Shown here piece by piece: positions 15,980 to 24,103 of a DNA stretch of 32,686 nt; position 1 is the stretch's first letter, and the number at the start of each line of letters is the position of its first letter. Location: NCBI GenBank assembly GCA_900547825.1, contig URII01000025.1, forward strand, positions 1 to 32,686, in the 5' to 3' direction. The notes under the pieces are model-generated. The model was not told the DNA's origin. It ran no database searches and worked only from the letters and a program-made list of their open reading frames with translations. The DNA comes from an uncultured Porphyromonadaceae bacterium (GTDB taxonomy: Bacteria > Bacteroidota > Bacteroidia > Bacteroidales > Muribaculaceae). The position numbers and the translations under genes are program-made.

Positions 15980-16859
15980 TGCCGCATCGGTCAAGAAGAC
16001 GCATCACCTCCTCTTTCATATCCTCCATAAGCCATCGGGGTGTGGAGGTGGCTCCGCATATGCCTATGCTTGAGGCATTTTTCAACATATCGATGCTTAG
16101 CTGGCTCACATTGGATATATGATAGCTCCGTGGATTCACATGGAGGCATTCAGCAAACAGAATGCGTCCGTTGCTGCTCTTGGCGCCGCTTATAAATAGC
16201 ACCACATCATGGCTCCGGGCAAATGAAATTAGTTTAGGCACCCGGTTGGATACCTGACGGCATATAGTGTCGTGGGTGGTGAATTTCACATCGGGGCTTT
16301 TTCGTTCCTCTATTATAGAGGATAGTGTGCGGAGTCCTTCGATTGACTTGGTGGTCTGGGAGTATAGTTCAGTGTCGCGTGTGAGGTCTATCTTGTCAAG
16401 GTCCTCGGGGTGTTCCACAACTATTGCCTCCCCCTGGGTCTGGCCTACGAGGCCGTTCACTTCCGCGTGTCCTGTTTTGCCGTATATGACTATCTGCGGA
16501 CGCGGGTCAACCGAATCAAACGAGGCTTTTATTCGCCGTTGGAGCATCAGCACCACCGGGCATGTGGCGTCTATTATCTCGATGTTGTTGCGTCGCGCCA
16601 GCTCATAGGTCGACGGCGGTTCGCCATGGGCTCTGAACAGCACTTTCACATCATGGAGCGCGGCCAGTTCCTCATGCGTTATCGTAATGAGTCCTTTGGC
16701 CCTGAGCCGGTCCACTTCGTTGGAATTGTGCACAATGTCGCCGAGGCAATAGAGACGTCCGTTGAGGTCAAGCTCCGCCTCGGCTTTCCGGATTGCCGAT
16801 ACTACCCCGTTGCAGAATCCTGAGTCGCGGTCTATTTCAACCGTAGGGCGCACGTTCAT
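15972..16859 (-). CDS. ispH: 4-hydroxy-3-methylbut-2-enyl diphosphate reductase
   Basis: The product is 295 residues from the ATG at 16859, whose A is also the last base of the cmk stop codon (TGATG). It shows IspH/LytB features: N-terminal 'DRDSGFCNGVVSAIRKAE' (first iron-sulfur cysteine), 'IVHNSNEVDRL', 'FRAHGEP', 'DATCPVV' (second cysteine), 'TGHAEVNGLVGQT' and 'CRQVSNR' (third cysteine). It makes IPP and DMAPP in the last step of the MEP isoprenoid pathway, in the cytosol with a [4Fe-4S] cluster. Its supply of precursors for undecaprenyl phosphate links it to the envelope functions around it. Confidence 0.97.
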   Translation of the reverse strand: MNVRPTVEIDRDSGFCNGVVSAIRKAEAELDLNGRLYCLGDIVHNSNEVDRLRAKGLITITHEELAALHDVKVLFRAHGEPPSTYELARRNNIEIIDATCPVVLMLQRRIKASFDSVDPRPQIVIYGKTGHAEVNGLVGQTQGEAIVVEHPEDLDKIDLTRDTELYSQTTKSIEGLRTLSSIIEERKSPDVKFTTHDTICRQVSNRVPKLISFARSHDVVLFISGAKSSNGRILFAECLHVNPRSYHISNVSQLSIDMLKNASSIGICGATSTPRWLMEDMKEEVMRLLDRCGNE

Positions 16860-17578
16860 CACTGTTTGATCCGGGAATTGAACAGATCGAGCAGGCACCG
16901 GTTCTGTTCGTCATGCGTCATTGTGGAATTGTCAAGTGTCACAGCGTCGTCAGCCTTGCGCAACGGGCTTACTGCACGGGTTTCGTCAATGCGGTCGCGT
17001 TTTTCGATATTGTCGAGCACGTCATTGAAATCCACCGTTTCCCCTTTGGCCTTTAGCTCCTCGCAGCGGCGGTGTGCGCGGGTTTCGGCCGAGGCTTTTA
17101 CAAATATTTTCAGGGCTGCGTCAGGAAATACGGTAGTGCCGATATCGCGTCCGTCCATCACTATGCCTCCGTTGGCGCCAAGGCGTCGCTGCATGGCCGT
17201 GAGGGCTTCTCGTACTTCCGGTATGGCGGCTATCTCCGACACATAATCCGACACTTCCATTCCCCTTATATAGGGTTCCACATTTTCACCGTCGAGCATG
17301 GTTACCTGACCTTCAGGCGTGATATGGAAGTCTATGTCAAGCCCGTTGACCATACGGGCAATTGCGGCAGTGTCCGGATGTTCCGTCCCCGGGCCCGTCA
17401 GATGCTTACGGATTGCAGCAAGGGTTACTGCGCGGTACATGGCTCCCGAGTCGATATAACGGTAGCCTACCTCGGCGGCAAGTTTGCGTGCCATAGTGCT
17501 TTTCCCCGACGATGAGTAACCGTCAATGGCAACTACAATAGGACGGTGGTTCAATGATGGTGTATCCGTATATGTCAT
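16859..17578 (-). CDS. cmk: Cytidylate kinase
   Basis: This 239-residue protein is a full-length CMP/dCMP kinase with P-loop 'GYSSSGKST' (20-28) followed by the typical 'YIDSGAMYRAVTLAA', 'IVMDGRDIGTTVFPDA' and 'SAETRAHRRCEEL'. It phosphorylates CMP and dCMP in the cytosol for nucleotide supply. Its ATG overlaps the porQ stop (ATGA) and its stop overlaps the ispH start. The order porQ-cmk-ispH is, from memory, also found in Porphyromonas. Confidence 0.97.
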   Translation of the reverse strand: MTYTDTPSLNHRPIVVAIDGYSSSGKSTMARKLAAEVGYRYIDSGAMYRAVTLAAIRKHLTGPGTEHPDTAAIARMVNGLDIDFHITPEGQVTMLDGENVEPYIRGMEVSDYVSEIAAIPEVREALTAMQRRLGANGGIVMDGRDIGTTVFPDAALKIFVKASAETRAHRRCEELKAKGETVDFNDVLDNIEKRDRIDETRAVSPLRKADDAVTLDNSTMTHDEQNRCLLDLFNSRIKQ

Positions 17579-18612
17579 TTTCTGGATTTTTTGAATTCAT
17601 ATAAGTTTGTGGAGAGATTGAGCATCAGTGTCGATCCTCCTCCGTGAGGCTGCGAATATGCCAGGTCGATAGTGAACATGCTCACCTTGAGCCCCGCTCC
17701 GAGATATATTCCTGAAAAGAAGTTGCGGGAGTAGGTGCTCATGTCCGTGCGCGTCTTGTAATTGTAGCCTATAGAGATATGGAATTTACTGCTTGGAACT
17801 ATATCGGCTCCGAACACGAGATGGCGCATCAGATTGCTCATGAAGCTGTCTTTTTTCTTCATAGGCTCGGTCCCGTCGCCCATGTCATAATAGGGCAAGT
17901 TCCATTTTGTGAGGTTCCATGCAGTTATCGACCATCTCACCGGAAAGGTTCCGAACTGCTGGGTCCAGCCGAGCCGTATATCCCACGGAAGCCGGTCGTA
18001 GCTCTTGTCGAAGCGTTTTATCTGGCCACCGAGATTGGTTATGACTGCCGAAAGCGACAGATCGTTGGCGTCATTGTAGTAGTTGATGCCGAGATCCGTT
18101 GCCAATGCCATGGCTGAATATTGCTCATAGGCGCTGTACACATATTTTAAAGTTATGCCGCCTCTGAGCCGGTCAGTGATGTCATGTGAATAAGCCCCGA
18201 AAAAATACACGTCTTTAGGTGAGAAAGTGCCCGTTACAGTGCCCGTCTCATCGCTTGACTTTATATCGCCGTAGCCGAAATACTGGAGTCCTACGGCATA
18301 TGCGCTCCTGTCAGAAGCTCTCGATCCCCATTTCACACCGGCAAAATTGCTTTGCCCAAGATAGCGCATGTAGTTGAACCCAAGCTGCATATCTATTTCG
18401 GGGCCTATCAGGGCCGGATTCTGGTCTACAAGGCTTACATCTTCCTCCACAGTGGATATGTTGACGCCACCGAGTCCATATACATGGGCCGACGAGGTGA
18501 TGTTTAGAAAATTATAGGCCGGCGATGAATCCCCGGCTATGGAGGGGAGGCATACCGCGAGCGATATTGTCGCTACACACAGCCGCAGAATCATTATATT
18601 TAACCGATGCAT
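17575..18612 (-). CDS. porQ: PorQ-like outer-membrane protein of the type IX secretion system
   Basis: The 345-residue product has a signal peptide (residues about 1-27) and a beta-barrel-like body with the PorQ start 'YNFLNITSSAHVYGLGGVNIS', 'VSLVDQNPALIG' and many strands ending in 'LSTNLYEF'. PorQ works with the T9SS attachment complex (PorU, PorV, PorZ) on the outer surface, so the organism may carry a T9SS, but no other T9SS gene lies here and PorQ-like proteins also occur in Bacteroidales with incomplete systems. It is the first gene of a five-gene overlapping operon. I found no clear promoter in the 254 nt between its start and the divergent TonB-type gene. Confidence 0.85.
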   Translation of the reverse strand: MHRLNIMILRLCVATISLAVCLPSIAGDSSPAYNFLNITSSAHVYGLGGVNISTVEEDVSLVDQNPALIGPEIDMQLGFNYMRYLGQSNFAGVKWGSRASDRSAYAVGLQYFGYGDIKSSDETGTVTGTFSPKDVYFFGAYSHDITDRLRGGITLKYVYSAYEQYSAMALATDLGINYYNDANDLSLSAVITNLGGQIKRFDKSYDRLPWDIRLGWTQQFGTFPVRWSITAWNLTKWNLPYYDMGDGTEPMKKKDSFMSNLMRHLVFGADIVPSSKFHISIGYNYKTRTDMSTYSRNFFSGIYLGAGLKVSMFTIDLAYSQPHGGGSTLMLNLSTNLYEFKKSRK

Positions 18613-18812
18613 ATTTGCTTACTGAATATAGTACGGGCCTCTCATAGTGCCGCTATAATGGTTTAACGTATGGTTGCTCCCTTATCGTATACCGTAGGTA
18701 TGGAATTTTGATCCGTTGGCTGAGGATTTTTAACCATCGTTATGAATACCACCCTGTTTTTTGTCAACAAACATAAAACAATAATAATCATTCTCAAAAG
18801 CCTTCTACAGCT

Positions 18813-18844
18813 ATTGCGGATATCATGGAAAGGATATATTTTTG
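18813..18844 (+). promoter_or_regulatory. Bacteroidota promoter that fixes the start of the TonB-like gene
   Basis: ATTG (18813-18816), 20 nt, then TATTTTTG (18837-18844). The site lies inside an in-frame extension that begins at 18825, which argues that translation starts at the downstream ATG at 18867. Confidence 0.6.
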
Positions 18845-18866
18845 CCCTATCAAACACAGCTACATT

Positions 18867-19316
18867 ATGCTTGACTACCCCTGTTTCCGGATATCCGCAA
18901 TTCTCGTATTTCTCGCCATCTCGGCCTCCATGGCCGGGCAGGGCCGTCAGAGAGTGGGAATGTATTATTCCGAAGGCTATATGAGTGCGGAAGTCACAGT
19001 GGTATATGACGCCGATATGGTCGATGAAGTCCCTGTGTTTCCCGGAGGCGAGCGTGCCATGCTCAAGTTCATAAACTCCGAACGCAGCTATCCTGAGCAG
19101 GCCTACAACAATGGACTTTCAGGCCGTGTGCTCTGTGGCTTTATTATCGGGCCGGATGGCACTATAAGCCATATTCAGGTGCTTCGTGGGGTAGAGGAGT
19201 CGCTCGACCGCGAGGCTGTGAGGGTTATCTCAAAAATGCCTAAATGGGTTGCCGGCCGGATAAATAACTCACCCGTTCCGGTGCATTACATCCTTCCTAT
19301 TCCTTTCCGTCTTTAG
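18867..19316 (+). CDS. Small TonB C-terminal domain protein
   Basis: The product is 149 residues from the ATG at 18867. It has one hydrophobic segment ('ISAILVFLAISASMAG', signal or anchor) and a TonB-C domain: 'VPVFPGGERAMLKFINSERSYPEQAYNNGLSGRVLCGFIIGPDGTI' through 'LPIPFRL' with the usual 'SLDREAVRVISKMPKW'. Normal TonB has a long proline-rich spacer between the anchor and this domain; here there are only about 35 residues, so it cannot easily span the periplasm and energise an outer-membrane receptor in the classical way. Stand-alone TonB-C proteins of unknown role are common in Bacteroidota. Confidence 0.8.
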   Translation: MLDYPCFRISAILVFLAISASMAGQGRQRVGMYYSEGYMSAEVTVVYDADMVDEVPVFPGGERAMLKFINSERSYPEQAYNNGLSGRVLCGFIIGPDGTISHIQVLRGVEESLDREAVRVISKMPKWVAGRINNSPVPVHYILPIPFRL

Positions 19317-19350
19317 AATTTGTTTAAAAGTGAATTAGGTGCGGTCTGAT

Positions 19351-20715
19351 TTATTTAAGCAGGGCGCCTTCTATCTTGGCCACGTCATCGCGCAGCTGCC
19401 TGTCGGTCAGCAGGCGGTCCTCAACAATCTTACATGCGTGCAACACTGTGGCGTGTGTGCGCGACAATCGCGTCCCGATACCTTTGAGCGGGAGTTTCGT
19501 GTGCTTTTTGGCGAGATACATCACCAACTGGCGTGCATCCGATATGTCACGTTTTCTCGAGGAAGTGAATATGCTGTCCACATCAATTTTGTAATAGTCG
19601 GTCACCTGTTGCGTGATCATCTCGAAGTTGATCTGCCTGCGGTTGATTTTGACTGCATTGGCCACTACCCGGCGGGTGAGTTCTATCGTTATATCTTGGT
19701 TCAGAATCGCCGCATGGCCCACGAGCGACGACAGTATCCCGTCCAGATCGCGTATGCTGTCCGTTACATTACGGGTTATGTAATCTATCACTTCCTCGCT
19801 CAGTTCCACACCGGCCTGACTTGCTTTGCGGCAGAGCACATCCCGCCGCAGCTCGATGTCCGGGCGCTCCAGTTCCGCCGTCATGCCCCATTTGAATCTT
19901 GACAGCAGCCGTTCTTCCATTCCGTCCATAGATGCCGGGCGGCAGTCGCTCGACAGTATCAGCTGTTTCTGATTCTGATGCAGATGGTTGAATATGTGGA
20001 AAAATGCGTTCTGAGTTTTGGCCTTGCCTATAAGATCCTGAATATCATCGATTATGAGTACATCGATACTTTGGTAGAAATTGATGAAATCATTCATCTT
20101 GCCGGAGTTGGCAGCTGTGGTATATTGGCTTTCAAACAGGCGTGCCGTTATGTACAGCACTCTTGTCTCCGGACGCAATTGTTTTATCCTTATTCCTATA
20201 GCCTGGCTCAGATGTGTTTTACCCACACCGGTAGGGCCGAATATAAAGAGAGGATTATAGGTTTTGAGCTTGGGATCGTCGGCAATGGCCATGCCTATGG
20301 CACGTGCCAGCTTGTTGCTGTCGCTTCCGCAATAGTTCTCAAATGTGTAGCGTGGATTGAGCTGCGGGTCGAGATCAGGATATTTTTTAGGCGCAAAGGG
20401 CGATGTGCCGAATGTCGCCGGATCCTCCGTGCGTGTTGTTACTTGGGTCTCGGGCCGGTCCTTTACCTGATTGAAATGATAGTAAAGTTCCACTCCGTTG
20501 CCGTAGACCTTTTTCATCACCGGCCCTATAAGGCGCAGAAAGCGTTCCTCATACTGTTCGACATAGAACGGCGAAGGCACGTCAATTGTCACCTTGTTAT
20601 TTTCATAACTTAGTGAAGTTGCCGGCTTGAACCAGGTGTCGAATTGTTCCTGCGGGAGGTTGTCGCGGAATATCTCCAGACAGCGTTCCCACAGTTGTGT
20701 ATGAGTCAGTTCCAT
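19351..20715 (-). CDS. dnaA: Chromosomal replication initiator DnaA
   Basis: The 454-residue protein has all four DnaA domains: N-terminal domain I (1-90), a short linker, AAA+ domain III with Walker A 'GPTGVGKT' (160-167) and Walker B 'LIIDDIQDL' (220-228), and C-terminal DNA-binding domain IV with the DnaA signature 'KGIGTRLSRTHATVLHACKI' (411-430). It binds DnaA boxes and opens the origin. Genes such as dnaN, recF or gyrB are not next to it, unlike the classical layout, which is usual in Bacteroidota. A plausible promoter lies at 20748-20779. Confidence 0.98.
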   Translation of the reverse strand: MELTHTQLWERCLEIFRDNLPQEQFDTWFKPATSLSYENNKVTIDVPSPFYVEQYEERFLRLIGPVMKKVYGNGVELYYHFNQVKDRPETQVTTRTEDPATFGTSPFAPKKYPDLDPQLNPRYTFENYCGSDSNKLARAIGMAIADDPKLKTYNPLFIFGPTGVGKTHLSQAIGIRIKQLRPETRVLYITARLFESQYTTAANSGKMNDFINFYQSIDVLIIDDIQDLIGKAKTQNAFFHIFNHLHQNQKQLILSSDCRPASMDGMEERLLSRFKWGMTAELERPDIELRRDVLCRKASQAGVELSEEVIDYITRNVTDSIRDLDGILSSLVGHAAILNQDITIELTRRVVANAVKINRRQINFEMITQQVTDYYKIDVDSIFTSSRKRDISDARQLVMYLAKKHTKLPLKGIGTRLSRTHATVLHACKIVEDRLLTDRQLRDDVAKIEGALLK

Positions 20716-20747
20716 CAGGGGGTGAGTAAAACGGTATATTTATGATA

Positions 20748-20779
20748 CAAAATTGAGTATAAATTTTTATATAAACAAT
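20748..20779 (-). promoter_or_regulatory. Candidate Bacteroidota promoter for dnaA
   Basis: On the minus strand ATTG (20779-20776) is followed after 20 nt by CAATTTTG (20755-20748), one mismatch from TAnnTTTG. It is about 33 nt upstream of the dnaA start. Confidence 0.5.
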
Positions 20780-20974
20780 CCCGTTTTTTCTTGTTTTTTG
20801 CAGATGTTTTACATTGTGCTGTGTGTCAGTAGCTTACCCATATCAAAACTATATTCTTTATAAACTGCTTGAAACCAGTGGAATATGTTTTGCCTCCACT
20901 CCGCCCGCATGAATTTTATATCCCGGATTTGAATGGATTCGTCAGAAATAAGAGGGGAGTGGCCCCTTTCGCAG

Positions 20975-21019
20975 GGCCGGTGTGCTTATTTAAAATGACT
21001 TTAAATAAGCACACCGGCC
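20975..21019 (-). terminator. 20-bp perfect hairpin after the amidase-MlaD operon
   Basis: Arms 20975-20994 and 21000-21019 are perfect inverted repeats (20 bp) around a 5-nt loop. It starts 23 nt past the mlaD stop in the direction of transcription and is most simply the operon's terminator or a 3'-end stabilising hairpin; no long U tract follows on the minus strand. Confidence 0.65.
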
Positions 21020-21042
21020 TGTTTCTTTCAGCATGAATGTTG

Positions 21043-21966
21043 TCAGAGCAGCTTTATGCTGATATATCGTTTGGGGTTCTTCTTTATGTCGATGAAGAGC
21101 GAGTCGAGGCTTGACACAGTGTTGTTTATATTATTATAGAAAGCATCGCTGTAAAGCAGTTTGCCTATTGACGAATCCTTGCTGTTCACAGCAGCCGTCA
21201 CAGCCGCCAAGTCGGATGTGATGCGGTTGATATGGTTCAGAGTCGAATCCAGAGGCATATCTTTCAGGGTCGACGACACACTCGTCAGGTCGCGGGAAAT
21301 CTGGTTCAGGTTCTCGGTTATTTCAGTGGCGTTGGTCATCACGGTTCCGGCTTTTGAAGCCACGGGTGTGATCTGCGACATTATGCGGGCCAGTGAGGCT
21401 GTGGAAGTCTCAAGATTGGCCATCACATGGTTCAGCCGGGCTATCGACTGTCTCAGATCCTCGCTTGCAATTAACATGTTTGCCCCTGTTATGAGGGAAT
21501 CTACTTTAGGTATCATGTTGCTCACCCCGGGCATCATCTCGTTCGCTATATTGTCCATAAGCCCCTTGGGCACCACCCCTTCTATTGTAGAGCCTACAGG
21601 TACGAACTTTGTGACATTTTCCGGCATCTTCAGCTCTATAGTGGCTGTACCCAGCATGTCGCTTATGAGGCTCGCCTTGGTTCCTTCCGGAACTTGCAGC
21701 GCCTTGTCGAGGCTTACCTCCACCTTCACATGCCCGGGATTGTTGAACTCATATTCTATTTCCCTCACTTGTCCCACCTTGTAGCCGTTGAGCGTCACCG
21801 GCGCCGACTGGGCAAGTCCGGCCACATTGGTATATGATATGTAATAATAATTGGATGCTTTGAACACATTCACCCCTTTCAGGTAATCGATACCGAACAC
21901 AAGTATCAGCACCGTGAGTGTGGCACATATACCTATTATAACTTCCTTGGAAAATAATTTTTTCAT
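21043..21966 (-). CDS. MCE-family protein, MlaD-like
   Basis: This 307-residue protein has one N-terminal transmembrane helix ('EVIIGICATLTVLILVFGI', 8-26), an MCE domain at about 37-115 ('YYISYTNVAGLAQSAPVTLNG', 'VEVSLDKALQVPEGTKASL') and a long helical C-terminal region. MlaD-type proteins form hexameric rings in the periplasm that pass phospholipids between the membranes, working with an MlaEF ABC transporter not encoded here. It follows the amidase gene by 41 nt, and the two probably share the promoter at 22867-22898. Confidence 0.92.
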   Translation of the reverse strand: MKKLFSKEVIIGICATLTVLILVFGIDYLKGVNVFKASNYYYISYTNVAGLAQSAPVTLNGYKVGQVREIEYEFNNPGHVKVEVSLDKALQVPEGTKASLISDMLGTATIELKMPENVTKFVPVGSTIEGVVPKGLMDNIANEMMPGVSNMIPKVDSLITGANMLIASEDLRQSIARLNHVMANLETSTASLARIMSQITPVASKAGTVMTNATEITENLNQISRDLTSVSSTLKDMPLDSTLNHINRITSDLAAVTAAVNSKDSSIGKLLYSDAFYNNINNTVSSLDSLFIDIKKNPKRYISIKLL

Positions 21967-22007
21967 CCGTATCAGCTGTTATGTTTGTTTTCCCGTTCTT
22001 GGGGATT

Positions 22008-22838
22008 CTATTTTTTGTTCTTGTTACGTTTCTTTGTCGATGATGGCGCCTTTGGTTCGCCGGGAAGCTGTGCATGATAGTCGGTAAAAGCCTTGGCGAG
22101 AGCCTTGGCAAGTTTGTCCTGACCTTCGGTGGTGCTCATGAACTCCTCATGACGCGGATTGCATATGAAATCCAGCTCCACGAGCACCGCAGGCATTCCT
22201 GTTTGCACAAGCACCCAGAATATATCCTGCCGCACCCCCTTGTCGGCCCGTCCGGCCCCCTTCACAAGCTGCCGCTGGGCGAGGCGTGCAAACCTCACGC
22301 TTTGGTTTATATGCCTGTTCTGGCTCATCTCGAACATTATATAGCTCTCCGACGAATTCGGATCGAAACCGCAATAAGTCGTGGTATAATCCTTTTCAAG
22401 AGTCATTACCGAATTTTCGCGTTTTGCAACATCTAAATTCTCCTTCTGTCGGCTTAACCCGAGAGTATATACCGAGGCTCCCTCCACTGTTTTCCGGTTA
22501 GGGTTTGAGGCGTCCACAGAATTCGTATGTATTGATATGAACAGATCCCCTTTGGCCTTGTTGGCTATGTCACAGCGTTTCTGAAGCGGCACAAACACAT
22601 CCGTTGAGCGTGTGTATATCACCTTCACATCCTTGTGTTCCTTCGTTATGAGCTTGCCGAGTTTCAGCGCCACCGCCAGATTGATATCCTTTTCAACGGC
22701 TGTTTCACCCTTGGCGCCCACATCCTTGCCTCCGTGACCTGCATCTATCACCACAGTGTAGCACCAAGCGTCACCGCCCGTCAGCAGGGCTGCGACTATT
22801 ATAAACAGGCGGACTATGAGGTTTCCTTTTGTGGCCAT
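22008..22838 (-). CDS. N-acetylmuramoyl-L-alanine amidase (Amidase_3)
   Basis: The product is 276 residues from the ATG at 22838, which starts a signal peptide; a longer frame to 22988 runs through the promoter and is rejected. The catalytic domain covers most of the protein: zinc ligands in 'VIDAGHGGKD' (His35), 'VEKDINLAVALKL' (Glu49) and 'ISIHTN' (His104), and the catalytic glutamate in 'VLVELDFICNP'. It cuts the bond between MurNAc and L-alanine in the periplasm, aiding daughter-cell separation. The C-terminus is a Lys/Asn-rich tail rather than a SPOR or LysM domain. Confidence 0.93.
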   Translation of the reverse strand: MATKGNLIVRLFIIVAALLTGGDAWCYTVVIDAGHGGKDVGAKGETAVEKDINLAVALKLGKLITKEHKDVKVIYTRSTDVFVPLQKRCDIANKAKGDLFISIHTNSVDASNPNRKTVEGASVYTLGLSRQKENLDVAKRENSVMTLEKDYTTTYCGFDPNSSESYIMFEMSQNRHINQSVRFARLAQRQLVKGAGRADKGVRQDIFWVLVQTGMPAVLVELDFICNPRHEEFMSTTEGQDKLAKALAKAFTDYHAQLPGEPKAPSSTKKRNKNKK

Positions 22839-22866
22839 CACACGATGGAGGTTTTTTTGACAGCTG

Positions 22867-22898
22867 CAAAAATACGAAAATAAACCGCACTGAACAAA
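22867..22898 (-). promoter_or_regulatory. Bacteroidota promoter for the amidase-MlaD operon
   Basis: On the minus strand TTTG (22898-22895) is followed after exactly 20 nt by TATTTTTG (22874-22867), giving a leader of about 20 nt. Confidence 0.75.
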
Positions 22899-22936
22899 AA
22901 AGAGTCCCGTTTGTCTAATATATATCCGATTCTTAC

Positions 22937-22944
22937 TAATTTTG
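22937..22944 (+). promoter_or_regulatory. -7 element immediately before the GldB-like start codon
   Basis: TAATTTTG ends 4 nt before the ATG at 22949, so transcription would begin at or next to the start codon. A TTTG (22910-22913) lies 23 nt upstream of it, slightly outside the usual spacing. Confidence 0.45.
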
Positions 22945-22948
22945 AACC

Positions 22949-23944
22949 ATGATTGTAAATCGAATCTCATGGAGCGTCGTGGTCGCATGGTGCCTGTTGG
23001 TCATTTTGGCTCCGGCGTGCTCGCATAAAGGTTCTGACACGCCTCCGGTGCGCATTCAGCGGTTGGATTCGGCTATGGCGCGATTCGCTGGGGCACCTGC
23101 CGCTGAGCGCCTGGCCCTCGGTGATTCGTTCCGTCCGGCCTTTGAGCTTATGGCGGCTATGGAGCTGCTTCCCGGCGTGACTGATTCGGCCATAGAAGCT
23201 TACGGAAACTCTGCCGTAAGCCGTATCTTCATGCCCGATGTCAGGGAGCGGTTGCCGCGGCTTGACTCTCTTGAGGAAGTTATCGGCGCCATGTACGCCG
23301 GCTTGTCCGAAAAATTGCCCTCTGTGCGCCCTCCGGCCCTCTATGGCTTTGAGTCCCCGTATATGCAGAGCGTATATTTTTCCGACTCCGTTGCCCTTAT
23401 CGCACTGAACCATTATTTAGGTCCGGATTATCCGGGCTACGACGGTTTCGAATCCTATCAGAAACGCCGTAAGCGTCCGGCCCTTCTGCCCTACAATCTT
23501 CTTGAGGCCCATATAGGCTCCCTTTACCCTGCGCCCGATCATGGATCTGCAACAACCTTGTCGGCTATGCTCCACGAAGGGGCTGTGCTTTATGCCCTTA
23601 TGTCCGTCATGCCTGACGCATCGCTCGCCGACGCGGGCGGATGGACCGCCGCTGAAGTGGAATGGATGGAAAGCAATGAGCGTATGATGTGGGAAACTTT
23701 GGTTGACAACAATCTTCTCTATATCTCCGATCCCATGATTGTCCGCCGACTGGTAGGGCCGGGACCTTCCACCCCCGTCATAAATGCCAACGCCCCCGGT
23801 GCGGCCGGCCGGTTCATAGGCTACAGAATTGTGGAGGAATACTGCCGGAAACATCCCGGCACCGGTCTTCCCGAATTACTGTCGGAGCAGTTCTGCAGCA
23901 GCCGTTCCACTCTTGTTGATGCAGGCTACGGATGGCGTAAATAG
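22949..23944 (+). CDS. GldB-like lipoprotein
   Basis: The 331-residue product has a lipoprotein signal with Cys24 ('VILAPAC'). It shows features of the GldB family: 'FSDSVALIALNHYLGPDYPGY', 'MLHEGAVLYALMSVMPDASL', 'WMESNERMMWETLVDNNLLY' and the C-terminal 'GRFIGYRIVEEYCRKHPG'. GldB is required for gliding in Flavobacterium but homologs are widespread in non-gliding Bacteroidota, where the role is unknown; the fold resembles zincin-like (DUF2268-type) proteins. It is divergent from the amidase operon. Assignment rests on motif memory rather than alignment. Confidence 0.65.
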   Translation: MIVNRISWSVVVAWCLLVILAPACSHKGSDTPPVRIQRLDSAMARFAGAPAAERLALGDSFRPAFELMAAMELLPGVTDSAIEAYGNSAVSRIFMPDVRERLPRLDSLEEVIGAMYAGLSEKLPSVRPPALYGFESPYMQSVYFSDSVALIALNHYLGPDYPGYDGFESYQKRRKRPALLPYNLLEAHIGSLYPAPDHGSATTLSAMLHEGAVLYALMSVMPDASLADAGGWTAAEVEWMESNERMMWETLVDNNLLYISDPMIVRRLVGPGPSTPVINANAPGAAGRFIGYRIVEEYCRKHPGTGLPELLSEQFCSSRSTLVDAGYGWRK

Positions 23945-24065
23945 CCCGCAAAACATGTTATACAACATCTAATTAGCAAAGTTTAACAACTCTCTCAAAC
24001 CCCGCTGTATATGCGGCTTTCGGTACGATGTAAATCCTAAAATGGTGATGCTTAGACTTATGTGG

Positions 24066-24097
24066 TTTGCATCACTCGGAAATGTTGCTTAACTTTG
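24066..24097 (+). promoter_or_regulatory. Perfect Bacteroidota promoter for the structured leader
   Basis: TTTG (24066-24069), exactly 20 nt, then TAACTTTG (24090-24097). The start site would be about 24104, leaving a leader of about 150 nt before the ATG at 24255. Confidence 0.75.
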
Positions 24098-24103
24098 CGC
24101 CGG

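Larger units (their letters stand above)
20716..21042. other. 327-nt gap upstream of dnaA without genes
   Basis: The gap holds a candidate dnaA promoter (20748-20779) and a long perfect hairpin (20975-21019). I find no TTATCCACA-type DnaA box, no AT-rich unwinding element with 13-mers and no tRNA, so an origin of replication is not supported here. Confidence 0.6.

Noticed and set aside
19339..20613. Two long plus-strand open frames (19339-19902 and 19978-20613)
   Set aside because: Both are antisense to dnaA and show no family features; dnaA itself is certain.
22839..22988. Longer start for the amidase (50 extra codons)
   Set aside because: It overlaps a perfect promoter and the start of the divergent GldB-like gene.
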